From contig NZ_JARBUT010000004.1 of assembly GCF_028882275.1 (NCBI RefSeq), forward strand, positions 1-64,000: a stretch of 64,000 bases of DNA. The letters run 5' to 3'. Below are positions 33,446 through 43,191 of the stretch, piece by piece. The stretch's first letter is position 1; each line of letters starts with the position of its first letter. The DNA is from Nocardiopsis sp. N85 (lineage in GTDB: Bacteria > Actinomycetota > Actinomycetes > Streptosporangiales > Streptosporangiaceae). A program made the position numbers and the translations under genes. The notes under the pieces were generated by a model. The model was not told the DNA's origin. It saw only the letters and a list, made by a program, of their open reading frames with translations, and ran no database searches.

Positions 33446-35491
33446 GTGCACGGTGTCTACATCGCTTCCAGCGACGCCGACGGGGACAAGAGACCCGTCG
33501 CCCTGGGCCTGGCCGAACTGTTGGCGGGGACCGTCGACCCCATCGGTGTCTTCCGGCCCGTCGTCGGGGCCGGCGGTCCCGATCCGCTGGTGGAGACCAT
33601 CCGCCGCAGGTTCAAGATCACCGCCCCCTACGAATCCTGCGTCGGAGTGGTCTACGACCGGGTCCACGACGACCCCGAACAGGCCATGGCCGAGATCGTC
33701 GCCGCCTACGGGGCCCTGTCCGCCGGCTGCGCGGCCGTCGTCGTCCTGGGCACCGACTACACCGACGTCGTCACCCCCACCGAGTTCGCGTTCAACGCCC
33801 GCATCGCCGCCAACCTGGGTACCCCCGTCATGCTCGCGCTCTCCGGACGGGGCCGCTCCGACGAACAGGTCCACGGCGCCGTCGCGGTCGCCCGTGCCGA
33901 GGTCGAACGCGAACACGCCGCCCTGCTCGGCACCGTCGTGGGCCGGGTCGAACCCGACCGCGTCGAACCACTGCGCGCCGCCGCGGCCGGCCGCTGGTCG
34001 GTGCTGCCCGACGTGCCCGGACTCACCGTGCCCACCGTCCGCGACCTCCAGGGCGCCTGCGGCGGACGCCTGCTGTTCGGTGAGGAAAAGCGCACCGGCC
34101 GGGAGGTCTCCGGCATCCTCGTCGCCGCCATGTCCCTGCCGCACATCCTGGACCGGATGAGCGACGACAGTGCCGTCATCCTCCCCGCCGACCGGGCCGG
34201 CGCGGTCCTGCCCGCCCTCATCGCCGCCCACCTGTCCCCGGACTTCCCGGCGATCGCCGGGGTGTTCCTCAGCGGTGACATCGACGACGACATGCCCGAA
34301 CCCGTCTGGCGGCTGCTGGCCGGCATGCACGTGCGGGTCCCGGTCGTCGCCACCGGCCTGGACACCTTCACCGCCGCCACCCTGCTGGCCGACGTCCGGG
34401 GCGGGGGCGCGCCCCTGCCCGACCACAAGGTCGAGTCCGCGGTCGCCGCCTTCGACTCCGGTGTGGACGGCGACGCCCTCCTCGAACGCCTCCAGGTGAC
34501 CCGCACCGACACCGTCACCCCGCTCATGTTCGAGTACATCCTGCTGGCCCGCGCCCGCGACGACCGGCGCCGCATCGTCCTGGCCGAGGGAACCGAGGAA
34601 CGGGTGCTGCGCGCCGCCGACCTCGTCCTACGCCGCGACATCGCCGACCTGACCCTGCTGGGCGACCCCCGCGACATCCGCGCCCGCGCCGCCGACCTGG
34701 GCCTGGACGTGTCCGCCGCCGACCTCGTCGACCCCGACGACTCGCCGCTGGGGGAGGAGTTCGCCGCCGAGTACGCCCGGCTGCGCGCCCACAAGGGGGT
34801 CACCGTGCGGCTGGCCCGCGACACCGTGCGGGAGGTCTCCTACTTCGGCACGCTCATGGTCCACCTGGGATACGCCGACGGCATGGTCTCCGGCGCGGTC
34901 CACACCACCGCCCAGACCATCCGGCCCTCCTTCGAGATCCTGCGCACCTCGCTGGTCTCCAGCGTGTTCTTCATGTGCCTGGCCGACCGGGTGCTCGTCT
35001 ACGGCGACTGCGCCGTGGTCCCCGACCCCACCGCCGAACAGCTCGCCGAGATCGCCGCCGCGTCCGCCGACACCGCCGCCCGCTTCGGCGTGGAACCCCG
35101 GGTCGCCATGCTGTCCTACTCCACCGGCGCCTCCGGCGGCGGCGTCGACGTCGACAAGGTCCGCACCGCCACCGACCTGGTCCGCGAACGCCGCCCGGAT
35201 CTGCCGGTGGAGGGACCCATCCAGTACGACGCGGCCATCGACCCCGGGGTGGCCCGCACCAAGCTCCCCGACAGCCGGGTGGCCGGACGCGCCACCGTGT
35301 TCATCGTCCCCGACCTCAACACCGGCAACACCCTGTACAAGGGCGTCCAGCGCAGCGCCGGGGCGGTCGCCGTGGGACCCGTCCTCCAGGGACTGCGCCG
35401 CCCGGTCAACGACCTGTCCCGGGGGGCGACCGTGCGGGACATCGTCAGCACCATCGCCATCACCGCCGTCCAGGCCCGGTCCGGGGACTGA
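33446..35491 (+). CDS. pta: Phosphate acetyltransferase
   Basis: This 681-residue, three-domain Pta has an N-terminal P-loop-like domain and a DRTGG domain around 190-330. A C-terminal PTA/PTB domain begins near residue 360 (RIVLAEGTEERVLRAADLVL, GYADGMVSGAVHTTAQTIRP, GPIQYDAAIDPGVA). It converts acetyl-CoA and phosphate to acetyl phosphate. GTG 33446 follows GGGAGG. The N-terminal loop reads ASSDADGDKRPV, without the usual GKS/T Walker A end. The ackA gene normally next to pta is absent. Confidence 0.92.
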   Translation: MHGVYIASSDADGDKRPVALGLAELLAGTVDPIGVFRPVVGAGGPDPLVETIRRRFKITAPYESCVGVVYDRVHDDPEQAMAEIVAAYGALSAGCAAVVVLGTDYTDVVTPTEFAFNARIAANLGTPVMLALSGRGRSDEQVHGAVAVARAEVEREHAALLGTVVGRVEPDRVEPLRAAAAGRWSVLPDVPGLTVPTVRDLQGACGGRLLFGEEKRTGREVSGILVAAMSLPHILDRMSDDSAVILPADRAGAVLPALIAAHLSPDFPAIAGVFLSGDIDDDMPEPVWRLLAGMHVRVPVVATGLDTFTAATLLADVRGGGAPLPDHKVESAVAAFDSGVDGDALLERLQVTRTDTVTPLMFEYILLARARDDRRRIVLAEGTEERVLRAADLVLRRDIADLTLLGDPRDIRARAADLGLDVSAADLVDPDDSPLGEEFAAEYARLRAHKGVTVRLARDTVREVSYFGTLMVHLGYADGMVSGAVHTTAQTIRPSFEILRTSLVSSVFFMCLADRVLVYGDCAVVPDPTAEQLAEIAAASADTAARFGVEPRVAMLSYSTGASGGGVDVDKVRTATDLVRERRPDLPVEGPIQYDAAIDPGVARTKLPDSRVAGRATVFIVPDLNTGNTLYKGVQRSAGAVAVGPVLQGLRRPVNDLSRGATVRDIVSTIAITAVQARSGD

Positions 35492-35652
35492 CACCGGCCC
35501 CGGCCGGGCGGGCTCACCCCAACGGTCGAGGTTTCGCACACATCGGCGTCAGATGAGTGCTTCCGGCGTGTCGCCGGTATCCGGTCCCGGCTAGCCTGAG
35601 GGCGGTCCGAGGCGCCGTCGGCGCTGTCCGTCTCCGAGCCGAGAGAGCGCCG

Positions 35653-36873
35653 ATGACCCTCCGCAATCCGACCGGTGGCGCCCGCGTGTCCCTGGCCTTC
35701 CTCCTGGCTGCGTTGGCCGTGCTGGGGCCGCTCAACATCGACATGTACCTGCCGGCCTTCCCCGACATCGCCGCCGATCTGGACACCGGGGCCTCGCAGG
35801 TGCAGCTCAGCCTCACCGCGTGCCTCGTGGGTCTGGCCATCGGCCAGTTCATCGTCGGACCCGTCAGCGACGCGCGCGGTCGGCGGGGGCCGCTGCTCGT
35901 CTCCCTGGCCCTGTTCGTGCTGGCGTCACTGATGTGCGCGCTGGCCCCCGACATCGCGGTCCTGATCGCGGGCCGCTTCCTCCAGGGGCTCACCGCCTCC
36001 GCCGGGGTCGTGCTCTCCCGCGCCGTGGTGCGCGACGTGTTCGACGGCCACGAACTCACCCGCTTCTTCGCGCTGCTCATGGTGATCAACGCGGTCGCCC
36101 CGCTGGTGGCCCCGGTCGTGGGCGGAGCCCTGCTGTGGCCCTCCTCCGCCGGCTGGGAGATCGTCTTCCTGGCCCTGGCCCTGCTGGGCGTCGTCATCAT
36201 CGCGATCACCGCGCTGCGCCTGCCCGAGACCCTGCCCCGCGAACGGCGCACCCCCGGCACGATCGGCGGCACCCTGCGCAGCATCGGGGAACTGCTGCGC
36301 GACCGGGTCTTCCTCGGATACGCGCTGGTCGCCGGGCTGCTGCACGGCGGCAGTTTCGCCTACGTCGCCGGGACCCCGTTCGTCTACCAGGACCTGCACG
36401 GGGTGTCCCCGCAGGTGTTCGGGGTGCTGTTCGGGATCAACGGGATCGCCATCATCGCCGGGAGCTGGGCCGTGGGCCGCTTCTCCCCCCGGTTCGGCGA
36501 ACGCCGCCTCCTCGTGATCGCCGTGGTCGGCGCGGTCGCCGCCACCGGGGTCCTGCTCGCCGCGACCCTGCTCCAGGGGCCGCTGGTCGCCCTCGTCGTG
36601 CCGATCTTCGCCTACATGACGTGCATGGGCATGATCCTCACCGGGTCGTTCGCCCTGGCCATGGAGGGCCAGGAACGCCGGGCGGGCAGCGCGAGCGCCC
36701 TGCTGGGCGCCCTGTCCCCGCTGTGCGGGGCGGTGGTCGCGCCCCTGGTGGGGCTGGACGAGACCACGGCGGTGCCGATGGGCGCGCTGCTGTTCGGAAC
36801 GTCCGTCGCCGGGCTGATCGTGCTGGTCACCATGACGTCCCGGGCCTCCCGCGTCCCCGTCGGCGAGGGCTGA
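35653..36873 (+). CDS. MFS multidrug efflux transporter, Bcr/CflA family
   Basis: This 406-residue transporter has 12 predicted helices. Motif A appears as GPVSDARGRRGPLL, and the DHA1 opening LGPLNIDMYLPAFPDIA is characteristic of Bcr/CflA drug:H+ antiporters. ATG 35653 is used, with GAGAGAGCGCC as a weak ribosome site. The gene is flanked by a strong convergent terminator, so it is probably monocistronic. Confidence 0.9.
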   Translation: MTLRNPTGGARVSLAFLLAALAVLGPLNIDMYLPAFPDIAADLDTGASQVQLSLTACLVGLAIGQFIVGPVSDARGRRGPLLVSLALFVLASLMCALAPDIAVLIAGRFLQGLTASAGVVLSRAVVRDVFDGHELTRFFALLMVINAVAPLVAPVVGGALLWPSSAGWEIVFLALALLGVVIIAITALRLPETLPRERRTPGTIGGTLRSIGELLRDRVFLGYALVAGLLHGGSFAYVAGTPFVYQDLHGVSPQVFGVLFGINGIAIIAGSWAVGRFSPRFGERRLLVIAVVGAVAATGVLLAATLLQGPLVALVVPIFAYMTCMGMILTGSFALAMEGQERRAGSASALLGALSPLCGAVVAPLVGLDETTAVPMGALLFGTSVAGLIVLVTMTSRASRVPVGEG

Positions 36874-36910
36874 GCCGGGTCGGTGGACGGGGACCGCCCA
36901 CCGACCCGGC
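36874..36910. terminator. Bidirectional terminator between MFS and ABC genes
   Basis: A perfect 13-bp stem, GCCGGGTCGGTGG (36874-36886) with CCACCGACCCGGC (36898-36910), lies between two convergent genes. Confidence 0.75.
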
Positions 36911-36912
36911 GC

Positions 36913-38496
36913 TCAGTCCGCGGCCGCGCCCTCCGGGGCGAAGTCCGGGGTGTCCGCGAGCAGCGCCCGCGTGTACTCGTGCGACGGCTCCGACATGACC
37001 CGGCCCACCGGCCCGTACTCCACGATGCGCCCTCGTTCGAGCACCGCCACACGCTGGGCGATGTTGGACACCAGAGCGATGTTGTGCGTCACGAACAGCA
37101 GTGCCATCCCCTCGTCCTGCAACCCGCGCAGCAGGGCGACGATCTCGGCCTGCACCGACACGTCCAACGCGGAGGTGATCTCGTCGCACACCAGCAGGTC
37201 CGGCCCGGTGGCCACCGCGCGGGCGATGCACACCCGCTGACGTTCGCCGCCGCTGAGCTGCTCGGGGAACCGGTCGGCGTACGAGGCCGGCAGCGCCGCC
37301 CGCTCCAACGCCTCGGCGACCACCCGGTCGGGGTCGTCGGGCCGCCCCACCAGATGCCGGTAGGGGCCCAGGACCAGGTCGCGCACCCGTTTGCGCGGGT
37401 TGAGCGCCTCGTACGGGTTCTGGAACACGTACTGGACGCGTCGGCGCTGCTCCACCGTCCGGCGCCGGCCGTTCAAGGCCAACGGCGCCCCGTCGAACCA
37501 CAGGTCCCCGACGGCGCCCCGGTGCAGCCCGGCCACGGTGCGCGACAGGGTGGTCTTGCCCGACCCGGACTCGCCCACCAGGGCCGTGCACTCACCGCGC
37601 GCCACCGTCAGGTCGATGCCCTCCAGCACCGGCGTGCGCCCGTACCCGGCCGACACCCCCTCGATCCGCAGCAGGTCCCCGTCGCGTTCGCGATCGGGCA
37701 CGTCGGTGCGCATGCGCGGCACCGCCGCCAGGAGGGTCCGCGTGTAGTCGTGCCGCGGGGAGGCCAGCACCTCGCCGGTCGGACCGTGCTCCACCACTTC
37801 GCCCCGGTACATCACCGCGATCGCGTCGGCCAGCTCCGCGACCACCGCCATGTCGTGGCTGATGTAGATCCCGGCGGTCCCGTACTCGCGGGTCATCCGC
37901 CGCACGGTGGCCAGTACGTGGGCCTGCGTCGTCACGTCCAGCCCGGTGGTGGGCTCGTCCATGACGATCACGTCCGGCCGTCCCACGAACGCCATCGCGA
38001 TCGCGACCCGCTGCTGCTGGCCGCCCGAGAGCTGATGCGGGTACCGGCCGAGGAAGGCGTCGTCGTCGGGCAGCGCCACCTCCCGCAGCACCTCGCGCAC
38101 CCGAGCGTCGACCTCGGCGGCCGACAGCGCGTCGTCGTGCAGGGCCTCGCACAACTGGACGCGCAGCCGCAGCGCCGGGTTCAGGGCCGATGCCGGCGAC
38201 TGGGGGATGTAGGCCACCGCGCGTCCGCGCAGCGCACGCACCCCCCGCTCGTCCAGCGCCGCCAGGTCCCGACCGGCCACCTCCACCACGCCCCCGGTGA
38301 TCTCGGTGGCCCTCTTGCGGTGCGCCAGCAGCGCCAGGCCGACCGTGGTCTTGCCCGACCCGGACTCGCCCACCAGGCCCAGGATCTCGCCGCGCCGCAC
38401 GTTCAGCGACACGTCGCCGACGATGGTCACGTCCGAGGGGCGGCCGATCACGGTCAGCCCCTCCACCGACAGCACGGTCTCCGTGGTCTCCGTCAT
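36913..38496 (-). CDS. Fused double ABC ATPase, dipeptide/oligopeptide importer
   Basis: This 527-residue protein is two nucleotide-binding domains in tandem, equivalent to DppD plus DppF. Domain one has Walker [13 protein letters not shown], signature [12 protein letters not shown] and Walker [13 protein letters not shown]. Domain two has [24 protein letters not shown] and [12 protein letters not shown]. Both end in the extra C-terminal segment typical of peptide importers. The start overlaps the upstream permease stop (ATGA). It energises the importer encoded by the next three genes upstream. Confidence 0.93.
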   Translation of the reverse strand: MTETTETVLSVEGLTVIGRPSDVTIVGDVSLNVRRGEILGLVGESGSGKTTVGLALLAHRKRATEITGGVVEVAGRDLAALDERGVRALRGRAVAYIPQSPASALNPALRLRVQLCEALHDDALSAAEVDARVREVLREVALPDDDAFLGRYPHQLSGGQQQRVAIAMAFVGRPDVIVMDEPTTGLDVTTQAHVLATVRRMTREYGTAGIYISHDMAVVAELADAIAVMYRGEVVEHGPTGEVLASPRHDYTRTLLAAVPRMRTDVPDRERDGDLLRIEGVSAGYGRTPVLEGIDLTVARGECTALVGESGSGKTTLSRTVAGLHRGAVGDLWFDGAPLALNGRRRTVEQRRRVQYVFQNPYEALNPRKRVRDLVLGPYRHLVGRPDDPDRVVAEALERAALPASYADRFPEQLSGGERQRVCIARAVATGPDLLVCDEITSALDVSVQAEIVALLRGLQDEGMALLFVTHNIALVSNIAQRVAVLERGRIVEYGPVGRVMSEPSHEYTRALLADTPDFAPEGAAAD

Positions 38497-39383
38497 CTCC
38501 CGACCCCCCGGTCGATACCGATCGCCGCCCGGGACAGCCCGTCGGTGATGAGGTTGGCGCCGATGGTCAGGATCGCGATCGCGGCGACGGGCATCACCAC
38601 CGCCCAGGGTTGCACGATCATGCCCTGACGGTTCTCGTTGATCATCAGTCCCCAGTCGGCGGTGGGCGGCTGCAACCCCATGCCGAGGAAGCCCAGCACC
38701 GCGACCACGCCGATCGAGTAGGTCAATCGCAGACCCAACTCCACCAGCAGCGGGCCGGTCACGTTCGGCAGGATCTCCACCGCCATGATCCGCCACCGGG
38801 GCAGACCGATGGCCTCGGCCGCCTTCACGTAGTCCTGCTCGACCACCGCGCGGGTGGCCTCGCGGATCACCCGTGCCACCCGGGGCGTGTGCGACACCGC
38901 GATGACCGCCACGATCAGCCACGTCCTGGGACCGATGATGGACATCACCAGCAGTGCGGCGATGAGCTGGGGGAAGGCCAACAGCATGTCGTTGACGCGC
39001 ATGAGGACCTCGTCGACCCAACCGCGCAGGTAGCCCGCGATCACGCCCACGACCGTCCCCGCCAGCACCCCCAGCCCGGCCGAGGCGCCCGCCAGGATCA
39101 GCAGCGTCCACCCGCCCCACAGGAACCGGGTGAGCACGTCCCGCCCCCGGTTGTCCCCGCCGAACACGGTGCCGTCCACCCCGGTCTCGAAGGGGCGGGC
39201 CACGAACTCCGTCGGCGTGTAGGGGGCCACGAACGGGCCCACCACGGCGATCAGGACGATCAGCCCGGTCAGCGCCACGCCGACCCTGGTCCGACCGTGC
39301 CGCCAGGCGGCGCGGAACAGTCCGCCGCCCCGGCGGCCGCGGGCCGCTCCGGCCGCGAGGTCCTTCGTCGGGGGAGCGCTCAT
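38493..39383 (-). CDS. ABC transporter permease, DppC/OppC type
   Basis: This 296-residue integral membrane protein has a cytoplasmic N-terminus and about six helices. The EAA-type loop is [20 protein letters not shown], the contact site for the ATPase. [15 protein letters not shown] is characteristic of DppC. It lies between, and overlaps by four bases, both the ATPase and DppB-type genes, so the three are translationally coupled. Confidence 0.92.
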   Translation of the reverse strand: MSAPPTKDLAAGAARGRRGGGLFRAAWRHGRTRVGVALTGLIVLIAVVGPFVAPYTPTEFVARPFETGVDGTVFGGDNRGRDVLTRFLWGGWTLLILAGASAGLGVLAGTVVGVIAGYLRGWVDEVLMRVNDMLLAFPQLIAALLVMSIIGPRTWLIVAVIAVSHTPRVARVIREATRAVVEQDYVKAAEAIGLPRWRIMAVEILPNVTGPLLVELGLRLTYSIGVVAVLGFLGMGLQPPTADWGLMINENRQGMIVQPWAVVMPVAAIAILTIGANLITDGLSRAAIGIDRGVGR

Positions 39384-40315
39384 CGGGCCACCCTCACCTT
39401 CGGGTTGGCGGCCAGTCCGAGCACGTCGGCGGCCAGGTTGACGAGGATGTACACCCCGGCGATGAGCAGGACCACCGCCTGCACCAGCGGCACGTCCCGG
39501 TTCTCGATGGCGTCCATGAGGACCTTGCCGATGCCGGGGAAGTTGAACAGGAACTCGACGGCCACCACGCCGCCCGCCAGCCACGCCAGTTGCAGGGCCA
39601 CCACCTGGGCGACCGGGCCGATGGCGTTGGGCAGGGCGTGGCGCGTCAGCACCGTCCGTTCGTCCAGCCCCTTGAGCCGGGCCTGCTGCACGTACTCGCT
39701 CTCCAGGACCTCGATCATGGTGGCCCGCATCATCCGCACGATCGGCGGGGCCACCGCGAAGGCCAGGGTCAGCACCGGCAGGACCCACTGCTCGGGACCC
39801 CCGTTGCGCGAGTACACCGACGGGAACACGTCGAGCCCGCCGGGGCCCAGCGCCAGGATCAGCAGGATGCCCACGACGAACTCGGGGATGGCGGCCGTGA
39901 CGAGCGTGCCCAGGGAGGTGGTGTGGTCGAAGGCGCGGTCCCGGCGCAGCGCGCTGAAGGCGCCCACGGCCAGCGCGATCGGGGTGGCCACCAGCGCGGC
40001 CAGCCCCATGAGCGTCAACGACGCCCCGATCGGTCCGTTCAGCACCTCGGTGACCGGGGACCGGTTGGAGTAGGAGGTGCCCAGGTCGCCCTGGACGACC
40101 CCGTGAAGCCACTGCGCGTACTGCACCGTCACCGGCGCGTTCAGGTTCAGTTGGTCGCGCAGCGCCGCCACCCGCTCGGGGGTGGCGTCCCGGCCCAGGA
40201 TCATCAACGCCGCGTCGCCGGGCAGTGCCTGCGTGGCGGCGAACACCACGACGGACACCGCCCACAGGGTCAGCAGACCGAAGAACAGCCGGATCGCGAC
40301 GAGCCGGAGCATCAT
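39380..40315 (-). CDS. ABC transporter permease, DppB/OppB type
   Basis: This 311-residue permease has the DppB opening LVAIRLFFGLLTLWAVSVVV and a large extracytoplasmic loop with GDLGTSYSNRSPV. The coupling loop is LESEYVQQARLKGLDERTVL. It pairs with the DppC-like protein. ATG 40315 begins with two Met codons. About 100 bp separate it from the binding-protein gene upstream. Confidence 0.92.
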   Translation of the reverse strand: MMLRLVAIRLFFGLLTLWAVSVVVFAATQALPGDAALMILGRDATPERVAALRDQLNLNAPVTVQYAQWLHGVVQGDLGTSYSNRSPVTEVLNGPIGASLTLMGLAALVATPIALAVGAFSALRRDRAFDHTTSLGTLVTAAIPEFVVGILLILALGPGGLDVFPSVYSRNGGPEQWVLPVLTLAFAVAPPIVRMMRATMIEVLESEYVQQARLKGLDERTVLTRHALPNAIGPVAQVVALQLAWLAGGVVAVEFLFNFPGIGKVLMDAIENRDVPLVQAVVLLIAGVYILVNLAADVLGLAANPKVRVAR

Positions 40316-40415
40316 GCGATCACCCTTCCGGCCGGAGCGGGGGCGCCCGCGGGGTTCCCGTTCCCCGGGCGCCGAGAAGCGGGCCGAAGCGAGGCGGAGT
40401 ACCGAGGGGACACGG

Positions 40416-42002
40416 TCACGCGTCCTTCCAGAGGGTGTGGAAGGCGTACGAGCCCAGCGGGTGCCCGGAGACGGCGGGCTCCAACCCGTGGACGGACACG
40501 TGGTGGGCGTCGAGCAGGTTGACGAACCCCCAGACGATGTAGCCGCCCTCCTCGTACTCGATCTCCTGGGCCTCGCGGATGAGCTCGTTGCGCGCGTCGA
40601 GGTCGGCGGTGCGGCGGGCCTCCTCCAGGTGGCCGAGCCACTCCTCGTGCTCGCCCCACATGGTCTCGTTGTAGGGGGCGCCCACGACCGACCCCTGGGC
40701 GGTCTGGGTGATGTAGTTGCGCGCGCTCCAGAAGTCCTGGCCGAACGGGTAGGGGAAGCCCTCCTCCTCGTTCCAGTACTCGCCGGGGTTGACCCGCCGC
40801 AGGTTCACGGTGACCCCGGCCTCGCGCGCCTGCTCCTGGAAGACCTCGGCGGCGGCGACCACACCGGCGCTGATGTCGGAGGTGACCAGCTCCACCTCCA
40901 GGCCGTCCCCGTGGCCGGCGTCGGCCAGCAGCCGCTTCGCCTCGGCGATGTCCTGCTCGCGCTGGGGCAGGTCCTCGGGATAGGAGGGGTCCATCCGCGC
41001 GTACATGTCGTTGCCGACCTGCCCGTACCCGGACAGGGCCTGGTCGATCATCTCCTGGCGGTCCACGATGAGGCGGAAGGCCTGACGCACCCGCACGTCG
41101 TCGAAGGGCGCGGTGTCCACCCGCATGGTGAAGGGCAGCCACATCCCGGTCTCGGACTCCATCACGCCCAGGTCCGGGTCGGCCTCGATGATCGGCACCT
41201 GCGCGTGCGGCACCTGGCTGATGAGGTCGACACTGCCGCTGTTGAGGGCGTTGACGCGGGCGTCGTCGGACGGGAAGTCGACGATCTCCAGCTCGTCGAC
41301 GTAGGGCAGGCCCTCTTCGTGGTAGCCCTCGTGCCGCTCGAACACGCTGTACTCCCCGGCCACGAACTCCGCGACCTTGAAGGGCCCGCACCCGATGGGC
41401 TCCCGCGGGTCGTACCCCTCGGGGACCACGCAGTTGTAGTACTCGGCGAGCGCCTCGGGCAGGGTGACGGCGGGTTCGACACAGGGGATCGTCACGGTCC
41501 GCTCGTCCGTGGCGGTCAACCCGTCGGCGTCCACCCCGGCGAGGTCCCCGGCACCGCGCTGCGGGTTCTCCGGGTCCAGGATGCGTCGCAGGGAGAAGAC
41601 CACGGAGTCGGCGGTCACGGGGGAACCGTCGTGGAAGGTCAGCCCCTCCTTGAGGACGACGGTCCACTCGGTGCCGTCCTCGTTGGACTCCAGGGACTCG
41701 GCCAGGTGGTTCTCGATGGTGCCGTCCTTGGCGTAGCGGACCAGGGAGGCGTACAGGGCGAAGTTGCGGGCGATGTCGACGTTGTCGGTGGGGTCGTGCG
41801 CGTCCAGGGTGTCGTTGACGCCCCCGCCCGCGACGCCGACGCTCAGCCGCCCGCCCTGACGGGGCTCTCCGCCGCCACCGCCCCCGTTCCCGTCGGAGCC
41901 GCCGCAGGCGGCCAGGACCGGGGCGACGGCCGCGCCGGCCGCCGAGAACTTGAGGAGGGTACGGCGACTGGGGGCGGGGGTGTGGTCGGGCTGGGATGGC
42001 AC
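40416..42002 (-). CDS. Family 5 extracellular solute-binding lipoprotein
   Basis: This 528-residue SBP_bac_5 protein has a twin-arginine-like start (PSRRTLLKFSAAG) and a lipobox VLAAC with C33 as the lipidated Cys. GLTFHDGSPVTADSVVFSLR and YPFGQDFWSARNYITQ are typical of peptide- or nickel-binding relatives. It is the first gene of the importer set and defines its specificity, probably peptides. GAGG before GTG 42002 supports this start. Confidence 0.92.
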   Translation of the reverse strand: MPSQPDHTPAPSRRTLLKFSAAGAAVAPVLAACGGSDGNGGGGGGEPRQGGRLSVGVAGGGVNDTLDAHDPTDNVDIARNFALYASLVRYAKDGTIENHLAESLESNEDGTEWTVVLKEGLTFHDGSPVTADSVVFSLRRILDPENPQRGAGDLAGVDADGLTATDERTVTIPCVEPAVTLPEALAEYYNCVVPEGYDPREPIGCGPFKVAEFVAGEYSVFERHEGYHEEGLPYVDELEIVDFPSDDARVNALNSGSVDLISQVPHAQVPIIEADPDLGVMESETGMWLPFTMRVDTAPFDDVRVRQAFRLIVDRQEMIDQALSGYGQVGNDMYARMDPSYPEDLPQREQDIAEAKRLLADAGHGDGLEVELVTSDISAGVVAAAEVFQEQAREAGVTVNLRRVNPGEYWNEEEGFPYPFGQDFWSARNYITQTAQGSVVGAPYNETMWGEHEEWLGHLEEARRTADLDARNELIREAQEIEYEEGGYIVWGFVNLLDAHHVSVHGLEPAVSGHPLGSYAFHTLWKDA

Positions 42003-42641
42003 GGGGGCACCTCGTGGGGTTCGGGGATCGTTCGGAGCCGACCCTCCGGGGGGCGCGGGGGGACCGGGGGAGGGGCGGAACCGGTATCGCCAGATCCTTG
42101 TCGTCCCGGCTCGGGGCCGTCAAACAAGGCGCCCGGGGGTCGTTCTCGCGGAGAATGACGGATCGACGGGGGCGCGCGCGAAGTGGGAGAACGCCTTGTG
42201 CCAGGGGTTTCCCGGGGATCCGGCGCGGCGCTCCGTGGCGGGGGAGACCCGGCGGGGCGACCCCGACGGCCCTTCCCCGGGCCTGGGGGTCGTGTCCGTA
42301 TCGATGTCGCTCGGAAGTGAAAACGTGGTGTTTAAATTAATTATTTTCCGTTTTAGTGGTCTTGTTGCTTTGATGGTTGATTCGTTGGATTTCTTGGATG
42401 GGGGTAGGTGACATGGCGCACGCCTTTGCAGGCATTGCCAACGTGTTGCATGTCACATGGCCCTCCCTGGGGTCCGGACTGTTTCCTTTGTCTCCATCGG
42501 GGAGGACACGGGACGGGGTTTTGTGGCCAATCCCCGACAGCGCGAACGCGGGTGTGCTGTGCTGGACTCGGCACACCCTTGTCTAAGGTGAGTGCAGGCG
42601 GCGCAACCCGCGCGCCCGTCGCGGGTGATTGGAGTGACCGG
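42003..42641. promoter_or_regulatory. Large divergent promoter region with an AT-rich island
   Basis: No gene is seen in about 640 bp. An AT-rich island at 42327-42392 (TTTAAATTAATTATTTTCC) stands out in a GC-rich genome. GACAT (42412-42416) and ATGTC (42451-42455) form a widely spaced dyad. The GC-poor part reads like a strong promoter or protein-binding site for the downstream ATPase gene. Confidence 0.4.
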
Positions 42642-43166
42642 ATGGCTGAGGCGAGGCAACTCCGGGAATACGTGCCCGCAGAGGTACCCGAGAGCACGAC
42701 GCCGACTTCGATCGAGGGCGGGGACCTCATCGGGGGAGCCACCGACCACACCGTGTGGAGCTGCGCGGGCAACCTGACCGCGGTCCGCTCCGTGCGGGCC
42801 CGCGTGCGCGAGTTCCTCGCCGGCATGGGCCACTCCGAGAACGTGCTCGACGACGCCGAACTGGCCGTCAGTGAACTGGCCACCAACGCGCTGCTGCACT
42901 CGCGCTCGGGACAGAGCGGCGGCGTCATGACGCTGTTCATCCGCTCCGACGGGGGACGCCTCCGCGTCGCCATCGCCGATCAGGGCGAGCGCTCCGGCGA
43001 GGGCGGCCACACCCGTGACGACGGCGACGACTTCGGCCGCGGCAAGCTCATCATCGACAGCTGCGCCAGCCGCAGCGGCGAGTACTGGAGCGAGGCGACC
43101 CACGTGGCCTGGTTCGAGATCGACGACCTCGAACCGGCCCTGTCCCTCGACGAAGAAGCCCTCTGA
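42642..43166 (+). CDS. ATP-binding protein with RsbW/SpoIIAB-like HATPase fold
   Basis: This 174-residue protein has a GHKL ATPase domain. The N-box is ELAVSELATNALLHS, the G1 box is IADQGER, and the G2-like segment is GRGKLIIDSCAS. Stand-alone proteins of this type are anti-sigma factor kinases, numerous in streptomycetes and relatives. GGAG 7 bp before ATG 42642 supports the start. The partner sigma factor or antagonist is not next to it. Confidence 0.85.
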   Translation: MAEARQLREYVPAEVPESTTPTSIEGGDLIGGATDHTVWSCAGNLTAVRSVRARVREFLAGMGHSENVLDDAELAVSELATNALLHSRSGQSGGVMTLFIRSDGGRLRVAIADQGERSGEGGHTRDDGDDFGRGKLIIDSCASRSGEYWSEATHVAWFEIDDLEPALSLDEEAL

Positions 43167-43191
43167 GGGGCGAGACCAGGACGGGCGGGAC

